DNA of 64,000 bases from Bradyrhizobium sp. NP1 (GTDB lineage: Bacteria > Pseudomonadota > Alphaproteobacteria > Rhizobiales > Xanthobacteraceae), in contig NZ_CP127385.1 of assembly GCF_030378205.1 (NCBI RefSeq), positions 4,442,001 to 4,506,000 of the forward strand, read 5' to 3'. Positions 42,819 to 52,070 of the stretch are shown one piece after another. The notes below the pieces were generated by a model. The model was not told the origin of the DNA, did not search any database, and saw only the letters and a list, made by a program, of their open reading frames with translations. Both the position numbers and the translations under genes were made by a program. The number at the start of each line of letters is the position of its first letter. The first letter of the stretch is position 1.

Positions 42819-45191
42819 ATGCAAGATCACACGCCTTCCGCCTCGCCCGACAACGCTATTGCGATGCAAAAATTTGGCGTCGGGCAGCCGGTGCGCCGCA
42901 AGGAGGACGACACGCTGGTCCGCGGCAAAGGCCGCTACACCGACGACTTCGTGCTGCCGAAGCAGGCCTATGCCTGGATGGTGCGCTCCAGCCACGCCCA
43001 TGGGATCATCAAGGACATCAACACCGACGCAGCGAAGGCGATGCCGGGCGTGCTTGGGGTTTGGACCGGCGCAGATCTTGTAGCCGCCAACTACAATCCG
43101 CTGACCAGCGGAGTGCCGCTGAAGAATCGCGACGGCTCGCCCCTGCTGCAGACCAACCGGCCGGCGCTCGCGACCGACAGGGTGCGCTTCGTCGGCGATC
43201 CCATCGCCTTCGTCGTGGCCGAGACAGCGGCGCAGGCGCGTGATGCCGCGGAGGCCGTCGAACTCGACATCGAGCCGCTGCCGGCCGTGACCGACGCGGC
43301 CCAAGCCGCAAGGCCCGGCGCGCCGCAACTCTACGATCACATCCCGAACAATACCGCGCTCGACTACCATTTTGGCGACTCGGAAAAGATCGACGCGGCC
43401 TTCGCCGCCGCCGCGCATGTGACGAAGCTCGACATCGTCAACAGCCGCGTTGCCGTCGCGCCGATGGAACCGCGCGCTGCGCTGGCCTCCTACGACGGGC
43501 CGAGCCAGCGCTATACGCTCAGGGTTCCGACCCAGGGCGTTGCCGGCAACAAGGCGACACTCGCCGGAATTCTCAATGTGCCGGCGGAGAAGGTCCGCAT
43601 CATCACCGGCCATGTCGGCGGCTCGTTCGGAATGAAGAACGTCAGCTATCCCGAATATACCTGCATCCTGTACGCGGCGAAGACGCTCAGCCGCCCCGTG
43701 AAATGGACCGACGAGCGCTCGACCAGTTTTTTGTCGGATAACCACGGCCGCTCCCAGCTGATTCACGGCGAGCTTGCACTCGACGCCGACGGCAGGTTCC
43801 TCGCCCTGCGCATTTCCGGCTATGGCAATCTGGGCGCCTATGTCGCCGGCGTCGCGCCGATGCCACTGTCGCTGAGCATCGGCAAAAACATCGCGAGCGT
43901 CTACCGCACGCCGCTGCTTTCCATCGACATCAAGACGGTCCTGACCAACACCACGCTGATGGGCGCCTATCGCGGCGCCGGCCGGCCCGAAGCCAACTAC
44001 TACATGGAGCGGCTGATCGACCGCGCCGCCGACGAGATGGGCATCGACCGCCTCGCCTTGCGCAAGCGCAACTTCGTCAAGCCGGCGCAGCTGCCTTTCG
44101 CGGCAGCCTCGGGCTTCACCTATGACAGCGGCGATTTCGCCGGCGTCTTCAACAAGGCGCTGGAGGTTGCGGACTACGCGAATTTCCCCAAGCGCAGGAA
44201 GGAAAGCCGCAAGCAAGGCAAGCTGCGCGGGATTGCCGTCGGCTCCTATCTCGAGGTCACGGCGCCGCCGCGCGGCGAGCTCGGCAGGATCACTTTCGAG
44301 ATCGACGGCACCGTCAAGCTGACCACCGGTACGCTCGACTTCGGCCAGGGCCATGCTACGCCGTTCGCACAGGTGCTTTCTGCGCAGCTAGGGGTGCCCT
44401 TCGAGAAGATCACCCTGGAGCAGGGCGACAGCGACCAGGTCTGGACCGGCGGCGGCACCGGCGGCTCGCGCTCGATCACCGCGACCGGCAGCGCCATCAT
44501 CCAGTCCTCACAGCTCGTCATCGCCAAGGGCAAGCAGGTCGCGGCGCATTTTCTCGAGGCTTCCGAGAGCGACATCGAATTTACCAATGGCCGCTTCACC
44601 ATCGCCGGCACCGACCGCTCGATCGGCATCATGGAGCTTGCCGAGCGGCTGCGCGATGCGAAGCTGCCCGACGGCGTGCCCGCCTCGCTCGACGTCGATC
44701 ACGCCACCAAGGACACGCCCTCGACCTTCCCGAACGGCTGCCACGTCGCGGAGGTCGAGATCGATCCGGACACCGGCGTGGTGCAGGTCGTGCGCTACAC
44801 CGGCGTCAACGACTTCGGCACCATCGTCAATCCGATGATCGTCGCGGGCCAGCTCCATGGCGGCGTGGTGCAGGGCATCGGCCAGGCGCTGATGGAAGAG
44901 GTGCGCTACGACGCCGGCGGCCAGCCGATCACCGGCTCGTTCATGGACTACGCGCTGCCGCGCGCCGAGGACGCGCCTGTCATGACGATCGGCGACCATC
45001 CCTCGCCGACAAAAACCAACCCGCTCGGCACCAAGGGCTGCGGGGAAGCCGGCTGCGCCGGCAGCCTCGCCACCATCACCAACGCGGTGCTCGACGCGCT
45101 GTCCGACTATGGCGTCAAGCAGATCGACATGCCGCTGACGCCGGAGCGGGTCTGGCGCGCGATCCAGAACGGCAAGCCAAAGGCGGCGTAG
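42819..45191 (+). CDS. CoxL-like (form II) molybdopterin-binding large subunit, orphan
   Basis: The 790-aa protein is a xanthine-oxidase-family molybdenum subunit. It starts GVGQPVRRKEDDTLVRGKGR, has the GGSFGMKN moco motif, the active-site loop GAYRGAGRPEANYY near residue 381, and GTKGCGEAGCAGS with the catalytic Glu near 743. AYRGAGR is the signature of form II CoxL-like proteins; true CO dehydrogenases have AYRCSFR. It should be a cytoplasmic hydroxylase of an aldehyde or heterocycle. The partner FAD and 2Fe-2S subunits (CoxM, CoxS) are not adjacent. ATG at 42819 is used; 42864 is possible. Confidence 0.93.
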   Translation: MQDHTPSASPDNAIAMQKFGVGQPVRRKEDDTLVRGKGRYTDDFVLPKQAYAWMVRSSHAHGIIKDINTDAAKAMPGVLGVWTGADLVAANYNPLTSGVPLKNRDGSPLLQTNRPALATDRVRFVGDPIAFVVAETAAQARDAAEAVELDIEPLPAVTDAAQAARPGAPQLYDHIPNNTALDYHFGDSEKIDAAFAAAAHVTKLDIVNSRVAVAPMEPRAALASYDGPSQRYTLRVPTQGVAGNKATLAGILNVPAEKVRIITGHVGGSFGMKNVSYPEYTCILYAAKTLSRPVKWTDERSTSFLSDNHGRSQLIHGELALDADGRFLALRISGYGNLGAYVAGVAPMPLSLSIGKNIASVYRTPLLSIDIKTVLTNTTLMGAYRGAGRPEANYYMERLIDRAADEMGIDRLALRKRNFVKPAQLPFAAASGFTYDSGDFAGVFNKALEVADYANFPKRRKESRKQGKLRGIAVGSYLEVTAPPRGELGRITFEIDGTVKLTTGTLDFGQGHATPFAQVLSAQLGVPFEKITLEQGDSDQVWTGGGTGGSRSITATGSAIIQSSQLVIAKGKQVAAHFLEASESDIEFTNGRFTIAGTDRSIGIMELAERLRDAKLPDGVPASLDVDHATKDTPSTFPNGCHVAEVEIDPDTGVVQVVRYTGVNDFGTIVNPMIVAGQLHGGVVQGIGQALMEEVRYDAGGQPITGSFMDYALPRAEDAPVMTIGDHPSPTKTNPLGTKGCGEAGCAGSLATITNAVLDALSDYGVKQIDMPLTPERVWRAIQNGKPKAA

Positions 45192-45220
45192 CGAAGCTGC
45201 CTTTCACTAAGAAAGGACTC

Positions 45221-45293
45221 GTCATGCGCGGGCCAGACCCGCGCATCATTCTCCAAAAAAGAGATGGATTGCCGGGTCAAGCCCGGCAATGAC
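45221..45293. repeat. REP-like composite palindrome (GTCATG...CAATGAC type)
   Basis: GTCATGCGCGGG pairs with CCCGCGCAT, and GATTGCCGGG pairs with CCCGGCAATGAC. The two hairpins are arranged as GTCAT at one end and ATGAC at the other. It fills the space between the CoxL-like gene and the convergent hotdog gene. Confidence 0.8.
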
Positions 45294-45301
45294 AAGCAGC
45301 G

Positions 45302-46102
45302 CTACGCCGCCGCCTGCTCGCGCGGCTGGTAGATCGCGATGTGGTGGCAATGCGCCAGCGGCGTCGCGCCGTTGGCGACCACGAGCGCGTCGAGCTCGAC
45401 GAAGCGGTGGCCCTTCTTCTCGTAATTGCCGATCACCTTCGCGCGCGCCGTGAGCTCGTCGCCGACATCAGCGGCCGACAGAAGCTGCATGCGGCTGCCG
45501 ACATGAATCCACGGCCCGAGGATGGCGTTGTCGACCAGCGCCTTGTTCATCATCCGCTGCAACAGGCCGGGATGGCCCAAACCTTCGCGGGCATAGATCG
45601 GGTCGGTTTCCCTGATGTCGGCGAGATAGTCGCGCGCCTCGGCCGTGTGCCACGCGCGCGGCACAGTGCCGAGCCAACGCCCGTCCTCGTAGGAGGCGGC
45701 GCTCACCGGCTTGCGTTCGGCGATCGCCGCAACGGCCGGGAAGTCCGCAAGCGCAACCGCCGGCGCGGACGCCGGCAGCGCCGCGCTGCCGGTGGCGCAC
45801 AGCTCGCCCCTGCTCACGACCTCGATCGTCAGCGTGCCCTCGCTCTCGCTGCCCTGAACATCCGCGATCTCGCCGTCATAGACGGGTTTGAGGAAGCGCG
45901 CCTCGATCAGCCCGCGCTCGAGAAAGGCGCGGCCCCATTTCGCGACCGGCAGATGCAGCATGTAGGCGATCACATCGACGCCGGGCACCAACCCGCCCGA
46001 AAAACCATATTTTCGCGCCACGGTGTCGTCGTGGATCTTGTTCTCGGATAGCTTGGAGGTGTTGTAGGCGGAGACACGATAGGTTGCGTTGCGGCCGGTC
46101 AT
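45302..46102 (-). CDS. MaoC-like hotdog-fold protein
   Basis: The 266-aa protein has two hotdog-like halves. The first has [20 protein letters not shown] and [14 protein letters not shown]; the second has [20 protein letters not shown] and [15 protein letters not shown]. It resembles two-domain MaoC-like dehydratases or acyl-thioester hydrolases acting on acyl-CoA. The classical D-x4-H motif is not complete (H-D-D-T in the first half), so the catalytic activity is uncertain. It is divergent from the YaiI gene. Confidence 0.75.
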   Translation of the reverse strand: MTGRNATYRVSAYNTSKLSENKIHDDTVARKYGFSGGLVPGVDVIAYMLHLPVAKWGRAFLERGLIEARFLKPVYDGEIADVQGSESEGTLTIEVVSRGELCATGSAALPASAPAVALADFPAVAAIAERKPVSAASYEDGRWLGTVPRAWHTAEARDYLADIRETDPIYAREGLGHPGLLQRMMNKALVDNAILGPWIHVGSRMQLLSAADVGDELTARAKVIGNYEKKGHRFVELDALVVANGATPLAHCHHIAIYQPREQAAA

Positions 46103-46214
46103 CCTGCGTCTCCCTCAGAAGCGGTCTTCGCGCCAAAATCGCGCAAAGGAACCGGCGAGGCAAGTCTCCGTTTCGCTCGCAATTTCGCAGCGGATAGAGT
46201 ACCACGCCCGCACG

Positions 46215-46712
46215 ATGACATCCGCTGCCCATGCGACCCGCATCTATGTCGACGCCGACGCCTGCCCGGTCAAGGACGAGATCTATCGCGTCGCAATCCG
46301 GCACGGCCTGCCGGTCAGCGTGGTTGCGGGAAATTTCATCCGTGTGCCGCAGGACCCGCTGATCGAGCGCGTCGCCGCCGGCTCCGGCATGGATGCCGCC
46401 GACGACTGGATCGCCGAGCGCGCCGGCAAGGGCGATATCGTCGTCACCTCAGATATCCCGCTGGCGAGCCGCTGCGTGAAGGCCGGCGCCGAGGTGATCG
46501 CGCCGAACGGCAAACCCTTCACCGAGCAATCGATCGGCATGACGCTCGCGGTCCGCAACCTGATGACGGACCTGCGCTCGTCCGGTGAAATCACCGGCGG
46601 TCCCAAATCGTTCGCGCCACGCGACCGCTCGACCTTCCTGTCCGCGCTCGACCAGACCATCCGCCGCATCCAGCGCCAGCGCTCAGCGCTGTCAGAGCCG
46701 GGCCGGGATTGA
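46215..46712 (+). CDS. YaiI/YqxD family protein (DUF188)
   Basis: The 165-aa protein has [20 protein letters not shown] at the start, [20 protein letters not shown] in the middle and [19 protein letters not shown], the hallmarks of DUF188. The conserved acidic residues (D-x-D-x-C-P and D-D) suggest a PIN-like or Toprim-like nuclease fold, but no activity is established. ATG at 46215 is the natural family start. It ends 4 bp before the ABC-F gene, so the two are one operon. Confidence 0.92.
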   Translation: MTSAAHATRIYVDADACPVKDEIYRVAIRHGLPVSVVAGNFIRVPQDPLIERVAAGSGMDAADDWIAERAGKGDIVVTSDIPLASRCVKAGAEVIAPNGKPFTEQSIGMTLAVRNLMTDLRSSGEITGGPKSFAPRDRSTFLSALDQTIRRIQRQRSALSEPGRD

Positions 46713-46716
46713 GATC

Positions 46717-48528
46717 GTGGCCCCACCGCTGGTCCAGCTCAAGGAGATCGCGCTGACCTTCGGCGGCACGCCGCTGCTGTCGGGCGTCGAGCTTTCGGTC
46801 TCGCCCGAGGAGCGCGTCTGCCTGATCGGCCGCAACGGCTCCGGCAAGTCGACGCTGCTGAAGATCGCGGCGGGCCTGGTCGAGCCGGACCGCGGCAGCC
46901 GCTTCGTGCAGCCCGGCGCCACCATCCGCTATCTGCCGCAGGAGCCGGACTTCGGATCGCATGAGACCACCCTCGCCTATGTCGAGGCGGGCCTCGGCCC
47001 CGGCGACGACCACTACCAGGCGCGCTATCTGCTCGAGCAGCTCGGCCTCTCCGGCGACGAGCAGCCAGCGCATCTCTCCGGCGGCGAGGCCCGGCGCGCG
47101 GCGCTGGCGCGCGTGCTCGCGCCCTCGCCCGACATCCTCCTGCTCGACGAGCCGACCAACCATCTCGACCTGCCGACCATCGAATGGCTGGAGCAGGAGC
47201 TTGACGGCCGGCGCAGCGCGCTGGTCCTGATCAGCCACGACCGCCGCTTTCTGACCAACCTGTCGCGCGCGACCGCCTGGCTCGATCGCGGCAGGATCCG
47301 GCAGATCGATCGCGGCTTTGCCGCTTTCGAGGCCTGGCGCGACGAGGTGCTGGCCGAGGAAGAGCGCGACCAGCACAAGCTCGACCGCAGAATCGTCAAC
47401 GAGGAGCACTGGCTGCGCTACGGCGTCTCCGGCCGCCGCAAGCGCAATGTGAAGCGCCTCGCCAACCTGCATGCGCTGCGCGCGCAGCGGCGCAATTATC
47501 GCGGCGCGGCCGGCAGCGCCAACCTCGCCGCGGCCGAGGCTGAAAAGTCCGGCCGGCTGGTGATCGAGGCAAAAAATCTTTCCAAGGCCTATGGCGAGCG
47601 CAAGATCGTCGATGATTTCTCGATCCGCATCCAGCGCGGCGACCGCATCGGCATCGTCGGGCCGAACGGCGCCGGCAAGACCACGCTGGTCAATCTGCTG
47701 ACCGGCGCCGACAGTCCCGACGGCGGCACAATCCGGCTTGGCGCCAATATCGAGATGGCGACACTCGACCAGCACCGCGAAAGCCTCGATCCCAGGTCGA
47801 CGCTGGCGGAAGCCCTGACCGGCGGCCGCGGCGACCATGTGATGGTCGGCGGCAAGCCGAAACACGTCGCAACCTACATGAAGGATTTCCTGTTCGCCGA
47901 GGTGCAGATGCGCACGCCGCTGGAGGTGCTTTCCGGCGGCGAACGCGGCCGGCTGATGCTGGCACGCGCGCTCGCCAAATCCTCCAACCTCCTGGTGCTG
48001 GACGAGCCGACCAACGATCTCGATCTCGAAACCCTCGACGTGCTCGAGGAGATGCTCGGCGACTACGAGGGCACCGTGATCCTGATCAGCCACGATCGCG
48101 ATTTCCTCGACCGCGTCGTCACCTCGGTGATCGTGCCCGAGGGCGACGGCCGCTGGATCGAATATGCCGGCGGCTATAGCGACATGCTGGCCCAGCGCGG
48201 CGCCGACCTCAAGCGCGAGACGATCAAGGCGCAGGTCGCCGAGCCGAAGAAGGAAGCCAGGCCAGCGGCGCCGCCCAGCGCACCAAAACGCCGGCTCTCT
48301 TTCAACGAGAAGCATGCGCTGGAGACGCTGCCGAAGACGATCGCCGCGCTGCAGGCGGAGATCGCCAAGCAGCAACGCACCCTTGACGACCCCGATCTCT
48401 ACAGCAAGGATCGCAAGAAGTTCGAGAAGGCCTCGGCCGCGATGGCGAAAGCGCAGGCCGAGCTTGCCGCCGCCGAAGACCGCTGGCTCGAGCTTGAAGT
48501 GCTGCGCGAAGAGATCGAACAGGCCTAG
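46717..48528 (+). CDS. uup: ABC-F family ATPase, Uup type
   Basis: The 603-aa protein has two ABC ATPase domains without transmembrane helices. The first has Walker A GRNGSGKS, signature LSGGEARRAALAR and Walker B LLLDEPTNHLD. The second has GPNGAGKT, LSGGERGRLMLARAL and LVLDEPTNDLD. A linker of about 90 residues joins them. A C-terminal coiled coil (about 520-603, rich in Glu/Lys/Ala) is the Uup hallmark and binds DNA or RNA. Uup acts on ribosomes or branched DNA. GTG at 46717 is used because it directly precedes the first strand and lies 4 bp after the YaiI stop codon. Confidence 0.93.
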   Translation: MAPPLVQLKEIALTFGGTPLLSGVELSVSPEERVCLIGRNGSGKSTLLKIAAGLVEPDRGSRFVQPGATIRYLPQEPDFGSHETTLAYVEAGLGPGDDHYQARYLLEQLGLSGDEQPAHLSGGEARRAALARVLAPSPDILLLDEPTNHLDLPTIEWLEQELDGRRSALVLISHDRRFLTNLSRATAWLDRGRIRQIDRGFAAFEAWRDEVLAEEERDQHKLDRRIVNEEHWLRYGVSGRRKRNVKRLANLHALRAQRRNYRGAAGSANLAAAEAEKSGRLVIEAKNLSKAYGERKIVDDFSIRIQRGDRIGIVGPNGAGKTTLVNLLTGADSPDGGTIRLGANIEMATLDQHRESLDPRSTLAEALTGGRGDHVMVGGKPKHVATYMKDFLFAEVQMRTPLEVLSGGERGRLMLARALAKSSNLLVLDEPTNDLDLETLDVLEEMLGDYEGTVILISHDRDFLDRVVTSVIVPEGDGRWIEYAGGYSDMLAQRGADLKRETIKAQVAEPKKEARPAAPPSAPKRRLSFNEKHALETLPKTIAALQAEIAKQQRTLDDPDLYSKDRKKFEKASAAMAKAQAELAAAEDRWLELEVLREEIEQA

Positions 48529-48556
48529 AACACGCGCCGTCACCGCGGGGAATGCC

Positions 48557-49639
48557 ATGACCACACCGCTTGCAGCCAAGATCGCCCGGGAATACGGCAC
48601 ACCCTGCGCCGTGATCGACGTGGACAGGGTCGAGCGCAACATCGCGCGCGTCCAGGCGGCCTGCGATGCCGCCGGTGTCGCCAACCGGCCGCATATCAAG
48701 ACCCACAAGAGCCCGCTGCTCGCCCGGATACAGGTCGCGGCCGGCGCGCGCGGCATCACCTGCCAGAAGCTTGGGGAAGCCGAGGTGATGGCGGATGCCG
48801 GGATCGACGACATCCTGATCTCCTACAACCTGATCGGCGAGGAGAAGATGGCGCGGCTGGCCGCGCTGCAGGCCAAGGCCAGCATGACGGTCGCAGCCGA
48901 CAATTCCACCGTCATCGCCGGCCTGCCGAAGGCGGCGGAGATGGCGGGCCGGCCGCTGTCCGTCGTCGTCGAATGCGATACGGGGCGCAAGCGCGCCGGC
49001 GTCGAGACCCCGCGCGAGGCCGTTGCGCTGGCGCGCGAGATCGCCGCGTCCAAAGGGCTGCTGTTCGGCGGCTTCATGCTCTACCCGACCGAGACCGGCT
49101 GGACCGAGGCGCAGGCCTTCTTCGACGAAGCGCTCGCCGGCGTGCGCGAGCACGGGCTAGACGCCCGGATGGTCTCGACCGGCGGCTCGCCGAACTTGAA
49201 GAACCTCGGCAAGCTCAAGGGCGCGACCGAGCACCGGCCTGGCACTTACATCTACAACGACCGCATGCAGGTCGCGGCCGGCGTCGCGAGCCTCGACGAT
49301 TGCGCGCTCACCATCTATTCGACCGTGGTCAGCCGCGCCGCGCCGGAGCGCGGCATCCTCGATGCCGGCTCGAAGACGCTGACGTCGGATACCGGCGGCG
49401 GGCTCGACGGCCACGGCCTGATCCTGGAGCATCCGGAGGCCCGGATCGCGCGCTTTGCCGAGGAGCACGGCTTCCTCGATCTGGCCCGCAGCAACACGCG
49501 GCCTAATGTCGGCGACGTCGTGCGGATCGTGCCCAACCACGTCTGCGTCGTCGTCAACATGATGGACGAGGTGGTGATGGTGCGCGGCGATGAGATCGTC
49601 GGCACGCTGCCGGTCGTGGCACGGGGAAAATTGCGCTAG
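48557..49639 (+). CDS. D-threonine aldolase-like PLP enzyme (DSD1 family)
   Basis: The 360-aa protein has an alanine-racemase-type barrel with the PLP Lys in RPHIKTHKSPLLARIQ, VVVECDTGRKRAGVETPREA, and MVSTGGSPNL at the phosphate site. The C-terminal domain has PNHVCVVVNMMDEVVMVRGD, where His and nearby residues bind the metal as in D-threonine aldolase and D-serine dehydratase. It would cleave or dehydrate a D-hydroxy amino acid. It lies 28 bp after uup, and its stop codon shares a CTAG with the convergent HI0933-like gene. Confidence 0.9.
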   Translation: MTTPLAAKIAREYGTPCAVIDVDRVERNIARVQAACDAAGVANRPHIKTHKSPLLARIQVAAGARGITCQKLGEAEVMADAGIDDILISYNLIGEEKMARLAALQAKASMTVAADNSTVIAGLPKAAEMAGRPLSVVVECDTGRKRAGVETPREAVALAREIAASKGLLFGGFMLYPTETGWTEAQAFFDEALAGVREHGLDARMVSTGGSPNLKNLGKLKGATEHRPGTYIYNDRMQVAAGVASLDDCALTIYSTVVSRAAPERGILDAGSKTLTSDTGGGLDGHGLILEHPEARIARFAEEHGFLDLARSNTRPNVGDVVRIVPNHVCVVVNMMDEVVMVRGDEIVGTLPVVARGKLR

Positions 49640-50868
49640 CGGTCAAGCCAGCGAAGCGCGCCTCGTCCCGCCGCGGCACCGGTCGCAAACGAGGCCTGCA
49701 GGAGATAGCCGCCGGTCGGCGCCTCCCAGTCCAGCATCTCGCCGGCGGCAAAGACACCGGCGAGATGCCGCAGCATGAAGTCCGCATCGAGCGCGTCGAA
49801 CGCGATTCCGCCGGCACTCGAGATCGCGCGCGCGATCGGGGCGACACCGTCGAGCCGGACCGGCACGGCATTGACGAGGTCGGCGAGGCCGGCGGCCGAC
49901 AAGGACGACAGCGATATGCCGGACATCTTCGCCGTCTCCTGCAGCAGGCCAATCGCAACAGGTGAAAGCTGCAGCGCCTTGCGCAAGAAATTCGAGAACG
50001 ACTGTTTTGCGCGCGGCATCGAGAGGCGCGCAGCGAGCGTATCGTGATCAAGGTCGGGCTTCAGCGCGACGCGCAGCATGGCCGCACCTGACGCGGCAAC
50101 CGCCTCGCGCAGCTCCGCCGACAGCGCGTAGATCGCGCCGCCCTCGATGCCGCTGCGCGTCACGACGGCTTCGCCGCGGATGCTCCTTCCGCCAAACGAG
50201 AGCGCGACACCCTTGAGCGGCTGGCCCGCGAAGCGGTCGCGGAACAGGTCCGACCAGGCCACGGTGAAGCCGGAATTGGCCGGCCGCAACGGCGATATCG
50301 CGATGCCCTTCGCGGTGAGGATCGCCGTCCAGGCGCCGTCGGAACCGAGCCGCGGCCAGCTCGCCCCGCCGAGCGCCAGCACGGTCGCGTCCGCGGCCAC
50401 GGCGCGCGTTCCTTCCGGCCCCTCAAACAGCAGCCGCCCGTCGCCGTCCCAGCCGGTCCAGTGCTGTCGAAATGCGAATTGCACGCCCGAGGCACCGAGC
50501 CGACGAAGCCAGGCGCGCAGCAAAGGCGACGCCTTGAAGCTCTTCGGGAACACACGCCCGCTGGAGCCGACGAACGTCTCCTCGCCAAGCGCCTGGCACC
50601 ATCCGCGCAAGGCATCAGGCGGGAACGCGTCGATCGCAGCTTCAAGCCTCGGCGCCGCCTCGCGGTAACGTGCAAGAAACTGCGGCAGCGGCTCGCTGTG
50701 CGTGAGGTTGAGCCCGCCGCGCCCCGCCATCAGGAATTTGCGGCCAGCCGACGGCATCGCGTCATAGACGGTGACGCGCGCGCCGCCTTGCGCCAGCACC
50801 TCGGCCGCCATCAGCCCGGCCGGGCCGGCGCCGATGACGGCGACATCGTTTGCGGGAGGAAATGACAT
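49636..50868 (-). CDS. HI0933/BaiN-like NAD(P)/FAD-dependent flavoprotein
   Basis: The 410-aa protein begins with the FAD-binding motif DVAVIGAGPAGLMAAEVLAQ, followed by FLMAGRGGLNLTHSEPL, the segment that defines the HI0933/BaiN family. The C-terminal end has SSAGGIAFDALDADFMLRHL and GVFAAGEMLDWEAPTGGYLL, the second FAD contact. Members are soluble flavoproteins, one of which reduces bile-acid intermediates; the native substrate here is unknown. It shares a 4-bp CTAG at 49636-49639 with the D-threonine aldolase-like gene, so both stop codons lie in the same four bases. Confidence 0.92.
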   Translation of the reverse strand: MSFPPANDVAVIGAGPAGLMAAEVLAQGGARVTVYDAMPSAGRKFLMAGRGGLNLTHSEPLPQFLARYREAAPRLEAAIDAFPPDALRGWCQALGEETFVGSSGRVFPKSFKASPLLRAWLRRLGASGVQFAFRQHWTGWDGDGRLLFEGPEGTRAVAADATVLALGGASWPRLGSDGAWTAILTAKGIAISPLRPANSGFTVAWSDLFRDRFAGQPLKGVALSFGGRSIRGEAVVTRSGIEGGAIYALSAELREAVAASGAAMLRVALKPDLDHDTLAARLSMPRAKQSFSNFLRKALQLSPVAIGLLQETAKMSGISLSSLSAAGLADLVNAVPVRLDGVAPIARAISSAGGIAFDALDADFMLRHLAGVFAAGEMLDWEAPTGGYLLQASFATGAAAGRGALRWLDR

Positions 50869-50907
50869 GGAACGAGTTTAGGTCGGATTCGCTGGCCAAA
50901 CACAGTC

Positions 50908-50994
50908 GTCATGCCCGGGCTTGACCCGGGCATCCATGCAATATCGCTCGATGGCTCCAAAGACGTGGATGGCCGGGTCAAGCCCGGCCATGAC
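50908..50994. repeat. REP-like composite palindrome (GTCATGCCCGGG type)
   Basis: GTCATGCCCGGG pairs with CCCGGGCAT, and GATGGCCGGG pairs with CCCGGCCATGAC, with GTCAT and ATGAC at the outer ends. It lies between the start of the HI0933-like gene and the end of the SDR gene at 51026. Confidence 0.85.
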
Positions 50995-51025
50995 GAAATG
51001 CGTAATGGACCCGCCCCGTCGCCGC

Positions 51026-51943
51026 TTACAGCTTCACCCCTGCCCTTGCGGCGGCCTGCGTGACATATTTCTGGGTCTGCTGGAACGCATTCTCCAGCGC
51101 CTTTGCCGTCGACATGTCGCTGATCTCCGTGAAATGCGCGGCGATGGCATCGGGCGTCCATTCCGACGGCGGCAGGTTGATGCCTTCGGTCTCCATGATC
51201 CTGATCACCGCAAAGGAGCCGGCGCCCGCGCCCATGATGGTGCGGGTCGGGGCGTCCTCGCTCAAGAGGTATTCCACCGCCGGCGTGATCGCCTCCGGCT
51301 TCATCAGCGACAGCGCCTGCGGCGGCAGCAGCTCCTCCGTCATGCGGGTCGCGGCCGTCGGCGAGATCGTGTTGACGCGGACATTGTTCTTGCGGCCCTC
51401 CTCGGCGAGCACGTTCATCAAGCCGATCATGCCGGACTTGGCGGCGCCGTAATTGGCCTGGCCGAAATTGCCGTAGAGGCCGGACGACGAGGTGGTCAGC
51501 ACGATACGGCCGTAATTGCGCTCACGCATGCCCTCCCACACCGCCTTGCAGCAATAGAAGGTGCCGACGAGATGAACCTGCAGGACCTTGGCGAAATCGG
51601 CCAGATCCATCTTGCCGAAAGACTTGTCGCGCAGGATGCCGGCATTGGCGCAGAGCAGGTCGACACTGCCCCACTCTTTGGTGGCGCGCTCGACCATCGC
51701 CTTGACCTGCTCGAAATTGGAGACGTCGGCGCCGTCGGCGATCGCGGTGCCGCCCGCTTTGCGGATTTCCTCGACCACGTTCTCCGCGGGGGTCAGCGAG
51801 CCGCCGCTACCGTCGCGCGCGCCGCCGAAGTCATTGACCACGACCTTCGCGCCGCGGCTCGCCAGCCCCAGCGCATGCGCGCGTCCCAATCCGTTGCCTG
51901 CGCCGGTGACGATGGCGACGCGTCCGTCAAACCTGATAGCCAT
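51026..51943 (-). CDS. SDR family (3R)-hydroxyacyl-CoA dehydrogenase-like
   Basis: The 305-aa SDR has GRVAIVTGAGNGLGRAHALG (cofactor loop) and VVVNDFGGARDGSGGSLTPA. That insert is typical of the MFE-2/HSD17B4 type (3R)-hydroxyacyl-CoA dehydrogenase. It also has CANAGI, TTSSSGLYGN and the catalytic YGAAKSG. The C-terminal 80 residues continue past the Rossmann domain. It would oxidise a 3-hydroxyacyl-CoA with NAD. Downstream of the MaoC gene, it fits the acyl-CoA degradation block. Confidence 0.92.
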   Translation of the reverse strand: MAIRFDGRVAIVTGAGNGLGRAHALGLASRGAKVVVNDFGGARDGSGGSLTPAENVVEEIRKAGGTAIADGADVSNFEQVKAMVERATKEWGSVDLLCANAGILRDKSFGKMDLADFAKVLQVHLVGTFYCCKAVWEGMRERNYGRIVLTTSSSGLYGNFGQANYGAAKSGMIGLMNVLAEEGRKNNVRVNTISPTAATRMTEELLPPQALSLMKPEAITPAVEYLLSEDAPTRTIMGAGAGSFAVIRIMETEGINLPPSEWTPDAIAAHFTEISDMSTAKALENAFQQTQKYVTQAAARAGVKL

Positions 51944-51971
51944 GATTGCTGTTCCCGGATTCTACCCTCTA

Positions 51972-52060
51972 GTCATGCCCGGGCTCGACCCGGGCATCCA
52001 TCTAACACTCAAGTTATTTTTTGATCAGTGATGGATTGCCGGGTCAAGCCCGGCATTGAC
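51972..52060. repeat. REP-like composite palindrome (GTCATGCCCGGG type)
   Basis: GTCATGCCCGGG pairs with CCCGGGCAT, and GATTGCCGGG pairs with CCCGGCATTGAC. The intervening part is A/T rich. It is a second copy of the 50908-50994 type, separated from it by the SDR gene, and lies just before the MaoC gene end. Confidence 0.85.
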
Positions 52061-52070
52061 GAATAGAGCG

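Noticed and set aside
42801..44354. 517-codon open frame antisense to the CoxL-like gene
   Set aside because: It has no start signal and no recognisable domain; the plus-strand gene carries all molybdopterin motifs.
42819..45191. True carbon monoxide dehydrogenase large subunit (CoxL form I)
   Set aside because: The active-site loop is AYRGAGR and not AYRCSFR, and coxM/coxS are absent.
46591..48813. 740-codon open frame antisense to uup
   Set aside because: It is exactly antisense to a clearly conserved ABC-F gene, is made of low-complexity Ala/Gly/Arg/Leu text and has no domain. Long antisense frames are expected in high-GC DNA.
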